Source: Crossaster papposus (taxonomy: Eukaryota; Echinodermata; Asteroidea; Velatida; Solasteridae). From it: a stretch of DNA of 64,000 bases. The position numbers and the translations under genes are program-made. The notes beneath the pieces are model-generated. The model was not told where the DNA came from, searched no databases, and worked only from the letters and a program-made list of their open reading frames with translations. This document shows, in pieces, positions 1 through 12,278 of the stretch. Numbering within the stretch: the stretch's first letter is position 1; each line of letters begins with the position of its first letter. The stretch covers positions 1,612,001 to 1,676,000 of the forward strand of contig JBAIAA010000106.1 of assembly GCA_037893245.1 (NCBI GenBank), written 5' to 3'.

Positions 1-537
1 TCTTTTTTTAACTATCACAGCTAAAAGAGTATGCTGTCTACAAGTACCGGGGCAGCTGCATTTTAATTTTTTTCCAATATTAATAATGTTTCATTGAAGA
101 GAGATTCACGTATACGCGCAATCAATTGCATTTAAATCAGCTTCATTCAGGCAATATAAATAGCCTAGGCCTATTCATTACAGAAAGAATAACTGGTTTT
201 AATCAGATTTGATCGCTTGTATTAGTTGTAACAAAAAAAACTATGTTTTTATTTACATCCGTGGCCACGCTGAGATACAGGCAAATTTCAGTATCGTCAG
301 GCCCTCTAAATTCACGCGGTTCTATTTCTACGCACTCACCTTTAACGTACCGGTACATGTACATGTACGTTTAGCGCGTGCATGAGCGTGAGGTACTGTA
401 CACGTGCGCAGATAACGGAGGGTCGAGGCTATACATGTACTGTAGTAATACGGTCATGTCTAAGTTGAGAGTTTTTATGTTTTTATGGTAACGAGTATAC
501 ATACACTGGTACATCATACAAGGTCCATAAATCAAGA
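1..537. other. No gene seen
   Basis: AT-rich sequence with no convincing open frame or family match. It contains short ACATGT/GTACAT-rich stretches near 345-370 and 434-440, but nothing that can be assigned. Confidence 0.6.
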
Positions 538-990
538 GTCGGTCAGGGGGCCGAGTCGGTCAGGGGGCCGAGTCGGTCAGGGGGCCGAGTCGGTCAGGGG
601 GCCGAGTCGGTCAGGGGGCCGAGTCGGTCAGGGGGCCGAGTCGGTCAGGGGGCCGAGTCGGTCAGGGGGCCGAGTCGGTCAGGGGGCCGAGTCGGTCAGG
701 GAGCTGAGTCGGTCAGGGGGCCGAGTCGGTCAGGGGGCCGAGTCGGTCAGGGGGCCAAGTCGGTCAGGGGGCCGAGTCGGTCGGGGGCAGATTCGGTCAG
801 GGGGCCGAGTCGGCCGGGGGCCGAGCCGGCCGGGGAGCGAGTCGGCCAGGGAGCGAGTCCGTCAGGGGGCGAGTCGGTCAGGGGGCGAGTGGGTCAGGGG
901 GCGAGTAGGTCAGGGGGCGAGTGGGTCAGGGGGCGAGTGGGTCAGGGGGCGAGTAGGTCAGGGGGCGAGTAGATCAGGGGGCGAGTTGAC
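538..990. repeat. 17-bp GC-rich minisatellite
   Basis: About 26 tandem units of GTCGGTCAGGGGGCCGA. The first ~14 (to about 780) are almost identical. Later units drift to a 16-bp form with GTGGGTCAGGGGGCGA or GTAGGTCAGGGGGCGA. The array happens to be open in one + frame from 485 to 1123, giving an SVRGPSRSGGRVGQGAE-like repeat, because 17 bp cycles through all frames without meeting a stop. Strong G-runs lie on the + strand. Confidence 0.95.
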
Positions 991-1465
991 CTACAAGTAC
1001 AATCCTAGAAGTATGATGATCTGTAGTTCCAGACACAAGGAAGACATACATGACATAAGCGAGATTTTGGCTTCCTTCATCATCAGCAATGCAACCAATG
1101 AAGAACGTCGTCCAACCTGCTGAGAGTGCTGGGCTAGGACGGTCTAGCCTTGTAGTCTAGTCTAGGGCAGGCTGAACTTCTTTTTCCGCGTTCAACTTCT
1201 GCTGTCCAAAAAACTGTAGCAGTTTGCAATTGTTCTAGATGTGTTCTATAATCTCTCAGCTTTAACTATCTGGAATAATGCTATAATCTTACCTTAAAAT
1301 TGTCCAGAAATATCGGCATCTATAGGTCGGGGCGGACGTATGTCCGCAATGATCAATTCTTCACTTCAGAGAGTACAGCTAATTTCATTCAATGGTAACT
1401 GCCAGTGCCATTTTGTATGACGTTTTGATGTGTGTGCATAATTAATACACAGAGCATGTCACGTA
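991..1465. other. No gene seen
   Basis: Unique-looking non-coding sequence between the minisatellite and a small MITE. No protein family or RNA gene recognised. Confidence 0.55.
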
Positions 1466-1700
1466 TGGGCCTTTTCGAAACCGTTGCTTCGTCTTTGGTT
1501 TGGCTTCGCCTCCGAATTCCGAAATACTGAGAAGCAAATAGAAATGGAAGAAAATTGAAATAGTCTAACTTTTGGGTTCACATCAATCGAGTGAATGTTT
1601 CTGAAGTACAACAGGCGTCAGAATGTGGCTGGAGATCTTGCAGTTGGGAGTCAAAAATCGCCTTAAGCCAAAGACGAAGACAGGGATTCGAAAAGGCCCA
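1466..1700. mobile_element. Short MITE-like inverted-repeat element
   Basis: The ends are inverted copies: TGGGCCTTTTCGAA at 1466 and its complement TTCGAAAAGGCCCA ending at 1700. The match extends imperfectly inward through CTTCGTCTTTGG. At 235 bp with no coding capacity it fits a non-autonomous DNA transposon. Related sequence (TTTTTCGAACCCC ... CCTCTGGCTTC) lies near 62675. Superfamily not assigned. Confidence 0.6.
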
Positions 1701-1718
1701 AGTTTCAGCCGTATATAT

Positions 1719-3320
1719 TAGCCTCTGTCATGAAATGACGAAAATCAACCGAAGAGGGCGTTTTACGGAAATTTGTCAATATGGAGCAAGTTCGGGCGCG
1801 AACTATAGTTAACCATTAGTCAGTCTCTGCTTTACCAATGCGCATGCTCAAATGCAGTTCGCTCGAACGGCTCTAGTCGAACTATTGTTGAAAAGATGGC
1901 AACCGATTTGTTTACATTTGCGACATGAATGAAATGGATTTTGCCACTATTCTTCCACGCATTATAAGTAGGATAAGCCATAACGTTGGTCAGGTTGGTC
2001 CAAAAACAAGACAAAAATTACATTAGGCCCGCCAGATTTTCACTTAACGTTACTGCCTTTCCCTCCATATGTTCCCTCCGTCCGACTACTGACTTCACCT
2101 TTTTCTACGTCACTGGTTCTCTCCATGTTTTCCTATGAAAAGAGGCTACTGTCAACCAGCGGCAACCGTGCTCCGGGGTCTGGTTCCAAATAGTCGACTA
2201 GATAGTCCAACCATTCTGCGTTCGAGCGATGTTAGTCGAACTATGGTTAACTATAGTTCGCGCCCGAACTTGCTCATGGCTTCCGATCGAGCTCTCGCGT
2301 AAAGACTAACGTAATTAGCTTTACCATGGAGGGAGGAAGGACAACAGATAGTTAGTGAATTGCGGGGAAATACTTAATAAAAAATTGCCAATCATAAAAC
2401 TAAATTTGTTTCCTGCACTTGAAAAGACCCGCCGTGTATTTATGCTCCTTAGAAAACCGGTTAGGCCCAACATTTTAACAACTTTTTTTTTTCAGTGGCA
2501 CTGAACTGAGCTTTATCGAATGCCATTAATTGAAGCCATACAGTAAAACGAATTCTGGGGCCAGATCATACAAGCAATATTCTTTTTGCATTTTAATATT
2601 TTTTGTTTGACATCAAATGTAAACTTTGTTAACATAATTACTATATGGACGTTAAACCACAACATTCCTGATCCGCAATGTTAATTTAAAACCAACCAGT
2701 TTGAGACGTCTGTGAAATCTAATATCTTTCACCCTTTTATTGACTGAAACCTCACATGGGTCATAAATGACATTTACTCTTAAAAGAAGTTCGTAAATGA
2801 TATTAAACTTGGATTTTCCACTAAGAATTGCGCCACGACTTATTAGGAACACTCGGTAGATTATGTGCCAAATTTCTGGACGCCATTTGTTTTTTTCGGA
2901 CTAGTTTACACCTAAATTATTGTTAACAGAATGTAAATAGCAAGCATTAATAACATTAACATGGTAAAGGTACAATGAATGTGCAGTTTGTCAACAAAGA
3001 AGTTTCAGCAACATTGCATGAGGAAAGTCGGCCCAACATTAACTGTTATAAACAATGTACGTCCAAGTGCTATAGCTACGCACGTACGTATAGCGCAGCA
3101 CAACTGACCATTTTTCAGTCACTCTTTCCTTCTCTTTCGTAATTTTACGATTTGGAGGACATTCAGCCTTATGCTACGGTTTATTCTTCCGAAATAGCCA
3201 CAGCCTTTAGAGTCAGTCCGTCGTAAGCCATACAGTTCTGACATCGACGACGCACGTAGTTGCTGTTGTAAGCGCCGCCATTTTGACAATTTTCCGCGCG
3301 TTGACCTTTTAAAAAGGTCA
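1719..3320 (-). mobile_element. Inverted-repeat element, copy 1 (with nested insertion)
   Basis: Left arm of a large palindrome. Its sequence is the reverse complement of the copy at 3322-4551, from TAGCCTCTGTCATGA at 1719 inward to about 3320. It lacks most of its inner terminal repeat, where it abuts copy 2 directly. A separate 492-bp element (1784-2275) is inserted near its outer end. There is no transposase, so it is probably a non-autonomous DNA element. Short frames in it are incidental. Confidence 0.8.
1784..2275. mobile_element. Nested MITE, ~32-bp TIRs
   Basis: Terminal inverted repeats begin GAGCAAGTTCGGGCGCGAAC at 1784 and continue through CTATAGTTAACCAT. The exact complement ends at 2275. 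Further partial symmetry (AGTCGAACTAT) lies inside. The surrounding element is continuous on either side when compared with copy 2, showing that this is an insertion into copy 1. Non-coding. Confidence 0.85.
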
Positions 3321-3321
3321 T

Positions 3322-4551
3322 TAGCCTCTGTCATGACCTTTCTAAAAGGTCAACGCCAGGAAAATTGTCAAAATGGCGGCGCTTACCAACAGCAACACGT
3401 GTGTCGTCGATGTCAGAACTTTATGGCTTACGACGGAGCTCTAAAGGCTGTGGTTATTTCGAAAGGATAAACCGTAGGCATAAGGCTAAATGTCATCCAA
3501 AACCGTAAAATTACGAAAGAAAAAGAAACAGCGACTGAAAAAATGGTCAGTTTGTGAAAGCGTGCTGCGCTATATACGTACGTGCGTAGCTAGCGGATGT
3601 CAGACAAGTCGACCGTTGAGACAACTCGACTCGGGACAAGTCGACCGTTGAGACAACTCGCCCGTTGAGACAACTCGCCCGTTGAGACAACTCGACCTTT
3701 GGGAGAGCTATAGCTGTACTTCGACGTTTACATTGTTTATAAACAGTTAGTGTTGGGCCGACTTTCCTCATGCAATGTTGCCATACTTCTTTGTTGACAA
3801 ACTGCAAATTCATTGTACCTTTACCATGTTAATGTTATTAATGCTTGCTATTTACCCTCTGTTGTAAGCTTAGTCCGAAAAAAACCAAAACGGTGGCGTC
3901 CAGAAATTGTGCACACAATCGACCGAGTGCTCCCTAATTGGTCGTGGCGCAATTGAATAATTTTTGGAAAATCCAAGTTTAATATTTACGAACTTCTTTC
4001 AATGTCAGGTTTCAGTTAATAAAAGGATAAAATATTACTAGATTTCACAGGCGTCTACATTTAATGTGACAGTATTTAAAACTGGTTTTTAAATTAACAT
4101 TGCAGGATCAGGAATTGTGAGGTTTAACGTCCATATAGTAATTATGTGAACCAAGTGCTTGTGTGTAAATAATTAAAAATACAAAAATAATATTGCTTGT
4201 ACATGTATCAAGTTGTTTGTTTACTGTATGGCATTCAAATATGGCTTTCAAATAAAGCTTCAGTTCAGTGCCACTGAATTTTTTGTTTTGTTTAAATGTT
4301 AATTTGGCCTAACCGGTTTTCTAAGGAGCATAAATACACGGCGGGTCTTTTCAAGTGCAGGAAAGAAAATCTAGTTTTATGATTGGCCATTTTTTATTAA
4401 GTATTTCCCCGCAATTCACTAACTATCTGTTGTCTTTCCTCCATGGTATGGCTACTTACGTTAGTTTTACGCGCGAGCTCGAAAGCCATATTGACAAATT
4501 TCCGCAAAACGCCCTCTTCGGTTGATTTTCGTCATTTCATGACAGAGGCTA
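3322..4551 (+). mobile_element. Inverted-repeat element, copy 2
   Basis: Bounded by TAGCCTCTGTCATGA (3322) and its complement TCATGACAGAGGCTA (ending 4551), length ~1.23 kb. It lies head to head with copy 1, forming a ~2.8-kb palindrome centred near 3321. A third copy in the same orientation starts at 62885. Near its 5' end is a short array of CCGTTGAGACAACTCG (about 3605-3700) that copy 1 lacks. No transposase domain. Confidence 0.8.
3605..3704. repeat. 16-bp minisatellite inside the inverted-repeat element
   Basis: About four to five units of CCGTTGAGACAACTCG, some separated by ACTCGGGACAAGTCGA. The homologous position at 63170-63228 has fewer units, so copy number differs between element copies. 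Minus-strand open frames here are only repeat translation. Confidence 0.8.
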
Positions 4552-5290
4552 ATGACAGAAGCTACACGGCCGTGACGTACGTACCAACCTCGTTACCATG
4601 GCTATGATCTTGCTGCGCCATGTTTTCCCACCATGCCTTGCGCGATCTTAACCCCATTGTTTTTGTGCCATTGTCATTGGCACATTTAAATTAGGGCTGC
4701 AGTCGATGCGTTAACGCGCGACGCCATCTTTAAAATTTTGTAATTGTTATTTTATAGAATTTTTCAAACATGATATTTTGACGTCGCGTTATTTAGCAAG
4801 GATTTATATTAAATTTACCTAAATTAAATTTATTGAAGGAACGCGCACGCGCCCATGGAATCGAGGCTGCGTAGGTACGCACTTACGTAGGCCTACATGT
4901 ACGTCGGGTTTGGAAACGATTTGCCGCCTGGTGTGTATTCTTAGGGTGCGTTCCACACTCACGCGCACGCGAACGTTGCCAACATTGGCCAACGTTAGCG
5001 TTGTTTTCGTGAGTGGAACGCAATGTGCGCCAATTATGTTGGTGAACTGGGCCCAATTTCTTGGCTCTGCTAACCACAGAATTCTGCGCTTACGGTCACC
5101 ATTTTCCGCTAACCGCGCTAGAAGAAAAATTTTGCGCTAAACCTGAAGCACAGAATCCTTAGTTACGGGATGTACGCATGCGGTGACCAAAATTCCTCGC
5201 TAACGTGTGAAATACGTTTACCGTAAGCACCGAATTCTCTGCTACTCAGGCGAACTTTTAGAACCAAACATACACTGTACGAATGAGGGA
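4552..5290. other. Non-coding, with a small hairpin at 4946-5023
   Basis: No gene. A ~78-bp inverted repeat has arms GTGCGTTCCAC..ACTCACG and CGTGAGTGGAACGCAA around a GCG/CGTT-rich loop. It resembles a tiny MITE. The rest is unassigned. Confidence 0.5.
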
Positions 5291-5410
5291 GTTTGCCGTT
5301 TTATTCGGCATTCGCATCCTTCGCAAATCGTTCGCGTGCCCCGTGAAAACCCACCTCACGGGGCACGCGAACGATTCGCGAAGGATGCGAATGCCGAAAA
5401 AATGGCAAAC
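5291..5410. repeat. ~120-bp near-perfect palindrome
   Basis: Arms of ~54 bp (5291-5346 and 5356-5410) are almost exact complements, including CATTCGCATCCTTCGC and GCGAACGATTC, around a ~9-bp loop. It could extrude as a long hairpin. It may be a miniature fold-back element. Non-coding. Confidence 0.8.
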
Positions 5411-5594
5411 TGTTTGCGCGAACATTCGCCTATGTTTTGAGTTGGCGCCAGTTGAAGTGGAACGATATCAGAGTGACATTTTGTTGGTTGGCTGCTGCAC
5501 CAATTTTATTGTCGAACTCATTATATTTCTTTACAAAAATGTTGTGACTGCCAAAACAATCCACCGAGCTAGAGGAGGTTTGTGCTGAGGTTTT

Positions 5595-8508
5595 TTGCAT
5601 GGAGGCAAGTGGATTGCTATAGTTATTTATCGTCCACCAAACGCTGGTGCTGATTATTGGGATATTTTACAAGCTAATATTGACGAAATCCAGAATGCTT
5701 CTACCCCATATAAAGGTGTCATCTTGACGGGTGACTTTAATATCGATCTGATGGCTGAACACGACAACCCGATGGCAAACAGGCTCCTGTCGGTTCTGGA
5801 CACCAATCCATGGACATGAATCAACTAGTGAAGTCTGTAACTCGCCCATCGTCCAATGACCCTACAAATGGGACAATTATTGATCATCTGTACACTTATC
5901 GTCCTGATGAGGTTTTCAACGATGCTTTAGTTCATCCTAATCCCGTCTCCAATGACCATCACGCCTTGTACTTCAGCCTTCGAATCCGCCCCATCAACAC
6001 AAGAACGATACACGTGAACGTCTTCTTTATAAACAGGCGGACTATGATCACTTCAATCGGTTGCTTGAATTGGCTCCATGGGATTTGTTCTTCGATCCAA
6101 ATGACGTGGATTCAAGTTGGGAAGGATTTCTTGACTTGTTTCATGCTGCGTCCAGGGATGCTGTTCCGCGTAAGATGAGAAGTTCCAGAAAAACCAAGCC
6201 CTGGATTACCCGAGATATAAAACGGTTAATCAATAAGAAAAACACCGTTTCTGCAAGCGTGCTAAACAAACCAACGATGCTGTGTACTAGAACAACTATA
6301 AGCATTTCCGTAATTTAGTCAAGAAGGAAACCAATGACTCATGGAGGTATGTTAATGATTTATTCGCGCTACCTGACAACCGTAAGCGTTTCTTCGCCTG
6401 TGTACGGACCCAAAAACGCAACCCACCTCCGGCCTCCTGTACTCACTGATAATGAAGCTGTCATCAACCAACCATGTGACATTGCAAAACAGTTTGCCAC
6501 CTTTTCCCAGTCTGTATTTTCCCCTGCTGGTAGTTTACCAACTCTGCCAGCAACGTGTGAACTGCCGATTCCTTCTTTTGAGACCATTCAAATTTGCGAA
6601 GGTGATGTATTATTTCGACAACTGACAAGTTGAACGAGCAGAAGTCACCAGGACCAGACGGACTCACGCCCACACTTCTGAAAAAAAGCGGCTAACACTG
6701 TCACATCTGTATTGCGACGCTTATTTCAACTACCAATCTCACGAGGGGTATTACCAACTCTGTGGAAATGTGCTCATATCGCCGGTGTTTATGTCCGGTG
6801 ATCGATCACTGACATCAAACTATTGTCCGGTTGCTCTGACATCAATAGTCAGTAAAATTATGGAAACAATTGTTTCTGTTGCCATTCGACGTCATATGAA
6901 CGATAACTGTCGGCTCTCTCCCGTGCAACATGGATTTACGCAACGCAAATCTCGCGTCACCCAGCTTATTAACATCACAAATGAATGGCTCTCAATCTTA
7001 GACCATCGAAGGCCACCAGTGATTGATGCTGTCTTCTTGGACTTTTCAAAGGCTTTCGATATCATGCCACATGACATTCTTCCCAACAAACTCTCCTCGC
7101 TCTACAACATTACCAGGGATGTGTGGTTATGGATCCGTTAATTTATCCATGACCGACGGGAGAGAGTGCAATATCAAGGACAGTACAAGGACCGCTTTTA
7201 TTTAACATTTTTATCAATGAACTACCATCTTGTTTTAAATCACCGTGTGCCTTGCATGTTTGCAGATGATACTGTTATTTAAAGGTCAGTTTTTACTCCT
7301 CATAATCAAACCTTGCTTCAAAATGTTCTTGATACAATGGCCCAGTGGTATTCTATTAACAAAATGCGATTAAATCCCAAAAAATCCAAAATGGTCCGAT
7401 TTACTTGCAGTAAAAACTCTGGTGTGCCTGTATATAAGCTGGACTCGGTACCCCTCCAAGTTGTAAAAGAGATCAAGTATCTTGGGATAATCCTAACCTG
7501 GGTTAACCACGTTAACTACATTACCTCTCGTGCTAACAGGATGTTGGGTCTGATTTCCAGTATGGCTGTATGTAATTCTACGCGTGATACTTTTTGTCTC
7601 TACAAGTCGTTAGTTTTACCGATTTTAGAGTACGGTTTGCCAGTTTGGAATCTGCACAATCAAAATCTTGCAGATAACTTGGAGAGAATACAAAGGAGAG
7701 CATCGCGGATTGTTCTTAAACAACGTATAATGGAAATGTCTTACCGTGATAGATTACAACACCTAAATTGGTTTACTCTCGAATTACGAAGAAAATATAT
7801 GTTATTGTCTTTTATTGCTTTTATTGTTTATACAAGGAGGTAAACAGTCAAACAGTTCTTAATCATGTTCAGATGAACGTTCGACATGTGGATGATCTTA
7901 ATTTTATTCATTTAGTTGCTAGAACACAAAGGCTGCATTTTACGCCGATACACGCCTTTCCGAGACTATGGGATGAACTTCCAAGACAGCTGAAAACTGA
8001 TTTCTTAACTGTTTCTTTGAAGAATTGGCTCAGTAGTCTCAAAGAATCTGTATGCACAAGACTGTAATTATTTTATCGTCATTTTATTTGCTTGCTAGTT
8101 TTAGTTTTTTTGTTTTTTTTCTTTCTTTTTCCCCAGTGATTTCGTTGCTTGAGTTAAGAATATGGGTCACCTTTGTATTCACGATTCTTCCATTCGCGTT
8201 TTAAACGTTTAAACATTTAATTTAACATTAAATTAATTTTAATTATTTTTTTTCCCTTTTTTTTTAGGAGTGGGGGGGGGGGGGGGGGGGGTGTTGCGGT
8301 GTTTGGTTGTGGGGTGGTGTTTGTTAACATGTTTGAACATTTTTATATTTTCAATTTCTTTTTAAAACTATTTATAAATGTATATAATTGGAGCCTTTTG
8401 ATGTGGGGCGACAGGTCCGCGGACAGTACTTCTGTTATACTTCTGTTGCCCCTGGCCCATCTCTGTGTTTTTGTAATTTTATGGTCGAATAAATAATAAT
8501 AATAATAA
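5595..8508 (+). pseudogene. Dead LINE A (CR1/L2/Jockey-type endonuclease-RT)
   Basis: Successive + frames give one non-LTR polyprotein broken by frameshifts and stops. An AP-endonuclease piece at 5595-5819 has IYRPPNA and GDFNID, followed by an endonuclease C-terminal part with NDHHALYF near 5950. RT pieces run from about 6625 (KSPGPDG), through 6770-7141 (LDFSKAFD) and FADDT near 7258, to the thumb at 7313-7843 (YLGI, LEYGLPVWN) and a tail ending at 8067. The 3' region ends in an (AAT)n tail at about 8487-8508. No RNase H seen. The clade call rests on motif style only. Many lesions show it is inactive. Confidence 0.85.
8272..8291 (+). repeat. Poly-G run (20)
   Basis: An uninterrupted run of 20 G inside the 3' untranslated part of LINE A. 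One of several such runs in the window. Confidence 0.95.
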
Positions 8509-9149
8509 CACAAAATAAGATGAAACGTAAATCAAAACCGTGAAAGCGCGTATATAGTTACATGTGCGGGTTATTTGTCGATCAACAGTGCACTTCTATA
8601 AGGTCACTAGAATGCATTTCTAAAATGTCCCCACAATGACATAATTTATTATTAAAAGTCTTTAAAAATCCAAGTGGCAGAAATATGTCTAATTTGCATA
8701 ATCCCTGTCGTGTAATATGTTTATTCCCATATTTGGGTATATATTTTATTTTAATTTTTTGAAAAGTTTATTTTGGCGATTATACTTACACATCCTTACT
8801 TCAATAACATTTTTAAAGCATGTAAGTGACTGAATAATTATGAAAATGTAGTAATGGTCCAAAATGACTAAATGACTACAATTATATCCTATAATTTGCA
8901 CGCATTAACCTTGTCTCCAGATATCATAAAGTAGTCAGTATTGACGTGCTTCAAATTCACCAAGTTGCTTACTGGCACAGTTATCCTATTAAAACCTTAT
9001 GGAAAATCAAATGAACAATTATAACATTGTGATGTTTAGCCCAGCAAACAAAAACTGGGGGAAAATGGTGTGTCCATAAATTGGGCTAACAAGTAGGTGA
9101 AGGGTTGCCTAAGGTGAGAGACTTGAACAAGTTCAAGGAAACCCCCCAA
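8509..9149. other. No gene seen
   Basis: AT-rich non-coding sequence between the two LINE remnants. No inverted-repeat element or RNA gene recognised. Confidence 0.5.
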
Positions 9150-10985
9150 ATTAAAGATTGGTCCTACATATTGGTCCTACACGCGAATGGAGGCGACTAA
9201 GGAACAAGGTCGGACGCGCCATCAGTAATGCTAAAGCTAGTTACTACGCTGATCGAGTTCAACGGCTGAAGAGGACCAACCCACGTGACTGGTTTAAACA
9301 AGTTCGCGTCATGTCGGGGAAAGACAAATCCACAAATATAAATGTCCCTGGAATTGACTCCTCCGACCACGAGGGAATTGCTAACACTATTGGTGATTTT
9401 GCGTCCATCACTGCTGATATGGAACCACTTGATGTGTCTGCGTTACCAGCGTATCTCCCATCACATCCTATGAAACCTGTTCAGCCATGGGAGGTCTTCA
9501 ATGAGCTTAAGAAAGTTAAACCACGAAAGTCTAGTGGCCCGGACGGGATTTCACCACGGTTTGTTCGCATGTTTGCTTATGAATTGAGTGCCCCGCTCGC
9601 AGACATCATTAATAGCTCGTACAGTCAGTCATTTGTCCCACTGCGATGGAAACTCGCTGATATTGTACCGCTGCCGAAATCTTCCCCTCCGCAAAGATCG
9701 CTGAACACTTCATTGCAAAGGAACTTATGCGATCGTTGCAACCGAAAATAGACCCTGCACAGTTTGGAAACTTGAAGGGCGTGTCAACATCACATTGCCT
9801 CGTCGATGTTCTGCATACTCTCCACGTAAATGCAGACAAACGTGGTACCTCCTCGACGATCCTCTTTACTGACTTTTGTAAGGCATTCGATCGCGTGGAC
9901 CACACAGTCGCATTATCCAAGTTGGTTAAATTGGACGTAAACCCTTGTCTGGTGTCATGGATTGCTAACTTCTTGACAGATCGCAGACAAAGGGTGAGGT
10001 ACAAAGGTGTGAAGTCAGCGTGGCGTACTACAACAGCCGGTGTTCCCCAGGGAACAAAATTGGGCCCAATCATTTTCCTGTCGCTCATCAACGACGCTCT
10101 GCGAGGTGAAGACACCAACATCAATGGACTCAATGATAAAGTCACTGCTCTTCACGTCTTTAAATACGTGGATGACTTGACAGTGGTAGAAACTCGCCCT
10201 GCGTCAGCTCACTCAAGATTGCCTGATGTTCTTGAGTCACTCGCGGAATGGTCCACTAGAAACAAAATGCGTCTTAATTTCAAAAAGTGGACATTGGACA
10301 TTTCCTTTGTGAAAAATGTTATTGTTCCATGTGCTCTAGAATTAGACGATGTCATCATTCAACAATCCAATACTGTTAAGTTGCTTGGGATCTTCATACA
10401 AGCGGATTTAAAATGGAATACGCATATTTCGTCCATGATTAAACGAGCCAACAGCCGTCTGTTCGTCTTACGGTGTTTAAAACATTATAAACTTCCTACG
10501 AGTGACCTTGTCACTATCTACACGACGATTTGTCAGGCCGATCGTGGAGTATGCTGCCGCTGTCTGGTCCGGAGGTCTAACAAAGGAGCAGTGTAGGAGC
10601 CTAGAGCGTATACAGAAACGAGCGTGCAGAATTATACTTGGTGGCAACTATGGACACTACTCGCAGGTGCTCATAGACTGTCAGCTTAAGACTTTGGAGA
10701 GTAGGCGTCATCAATTGTGCTATTCATTTGCCAAATCTTTGCAAGATCCATCCTCCAAACTCCATTATTTGCTTCCTCCTGAGAGACCTAAGGTATATCA
10801 AACTCGAAGTTTAGCAAAACGAACTGAATTCCGTTGTAGGACTGATCGATTTAGAAATAGTCCTCTTCCCTATTTAGTGCGAATCCTTAATTCTGCCTAA
10901 TTGCATCGTCTGCCAGCAATTTACAAAATTAAGTCAGATTATTATTGTGTTGTATGCACATAAACATAATAATATAATAATTTAT
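9150..10985 (+). pseudogene. Dead LINE B, RT half only
   Basis: A 5'-truncated non-LTR retrotransposon with no endonuclease. The first frame (9158-9751) carries the pre-RT linker (WFKQVRVMSG) and RT entry motif (KSSGPDGISP). A deletion with frameshift near 9690 moves into 9727-10596, which has LFTDFCKAFDRVDH, TTAGVPQGTKLGP and the catalytic YVDD at 10165-10176. A second frameshift near 10540 leads to the thumb and C-terminus (VEYAAAVWSGG ... ILNSA) ending at 10900. The AT-rich 3' end has ATAATAATATAATAAT. Sequence and motifs differ from LINE A, so it is a different family. Inactive. Confidence 0.85.
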
Positions 10986-12278
10986 ATATAAAACGGCGTG
11001 TTTTACTTATTATTAATTTGTGTGTACTTAAATTTCCAATGATTATTCAATCATCTGGTTAATCACTTTATTGCAAAACAGCTAGCAACTTATAATTTTG
11101 GTGCCCCCAGATCAACGCCGTTTTTCTTGCTTTGCTCAACATCCATAATTGAAAAACTTCGGACAGGTCAGTTAAACGATATTAACTATAAATTACAACC
11201 CCCCATTAACGTTTAAAAAAATAGCAGAAATCTCAGTACAATAGCTAATCTAGGGATTCGTATAATTTTCACGAACAAATAATTTTGAGATTTTTAATTT
11301 TTTTAAATTTAATTTTTCAGTCTTTATTTTTATTTTTCACTGTTCAAGATTTGCACTAATAAAACTCTCAATACTTTACCGTTATGATAAAATTCCCCCC
11401 CCCCCCCCCCCCCCACTGGGAAATAAACTAAAGGAATCACACAAACACGTGGCAAAATAACCTTTCTACTGTAAACCATCAAGGACATAAGGGGCATTTT
11501 CTTTGAGTTTTGTGTGCCGCGCCGACCGCGCGCGGAAATGATTCACGCACGAAATCTGCATATATTTCATTAAATGTTCCCAGCTGATGACGTCACACTA
11601 TTTTTAACTCCCTTAACAAGGGCTCAAAATAATAAGTCAAAATTAGCTGCTGATAGCTAAGCCAAATATTAAAAAAAACAAGTTATTTGTTACCTTTGCT
11701 TGCTTATTTTCCATAATTTCCTGATCTGTATTGGGTACAAAATTATTAGCCGCGAGTGTGGGAGGTTTCTTCACCTCTAAATCTGAATTTTAGTATAGAT
11801 CCTCATTGGGTATAAATCCTCATTGGGTATAAATCCTCATTGGATATGTCAAAAAAATACTGGTTTGAATCACCATCGAAATTGGCGAGTCAGTTCTTGA
11901 AGGTGGCATAACGTATATCTCGAAACGTATTCCTACTTACAAAAATAGACGGATCATCACTGGAAGACATTTTGCTGAAATTACAGAAACAGACACGCCC
12001 AATCGCGACATACAAGAATGTATGGCAGCAAATGAATGGATGTCCAACGTGCTGACACTTTTTGTTACTTTGAATATTGACAATGGGTGTAAAAGAGCCG
12101 TAGTTTAAGTTCGAGAAACGACTCAAAAGGAGGACATTCTTTCATTCCAATTGGGCTTGGACGCCATGCGTCATTGCCAATTCGAATGAAAGAATGTTCG
12201 CTTGTTCGTCATTTCTCCTTAACTTAAGAACATAAATGTGGGTCTATACCAGAGGCCAAGCAATTTGGCCGTTCTTAT
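10986..12278. other. Non-coding spacer with small repeats
   Basis: No gene. It holds a 20-C run (11395-11414); about 95 bp at 11110-11205 related to the interior of the MITE at 40743-41125 (shared ACAGGTCAGTTAAACG and ATTAACTATAAAT); three 17-bp tandem units of TATAAATCCTCATTGGG at 11794-11844; and a hairpin at 12134-12197 with arms ACATTCTTTCATTC/GAATGAAAGAATGT. Confidence 0.6.

Noticed and set aside
485..1123. 212-codon open frame of SVRGPSRSGGRVGQGAE-like repeats
   Set aside because: It is translation of a 17-bp minisatellite, open in all phases by chance. No flanking exon, domain or start context supports a gene.
3547..3813. 88-codon minus-strand frame (also at 63153-63344)
   Set aside because: It is built from the CCGTTGAGACAACTCG minisatellite within a non-autonomous element. 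Its length changes with unit number between copies.
4883..5588. Several 60-100-codon frames on both strands
   Set aside because: They overlap hairpins and palindromes, contradict each other on the two strands, and show no family match.
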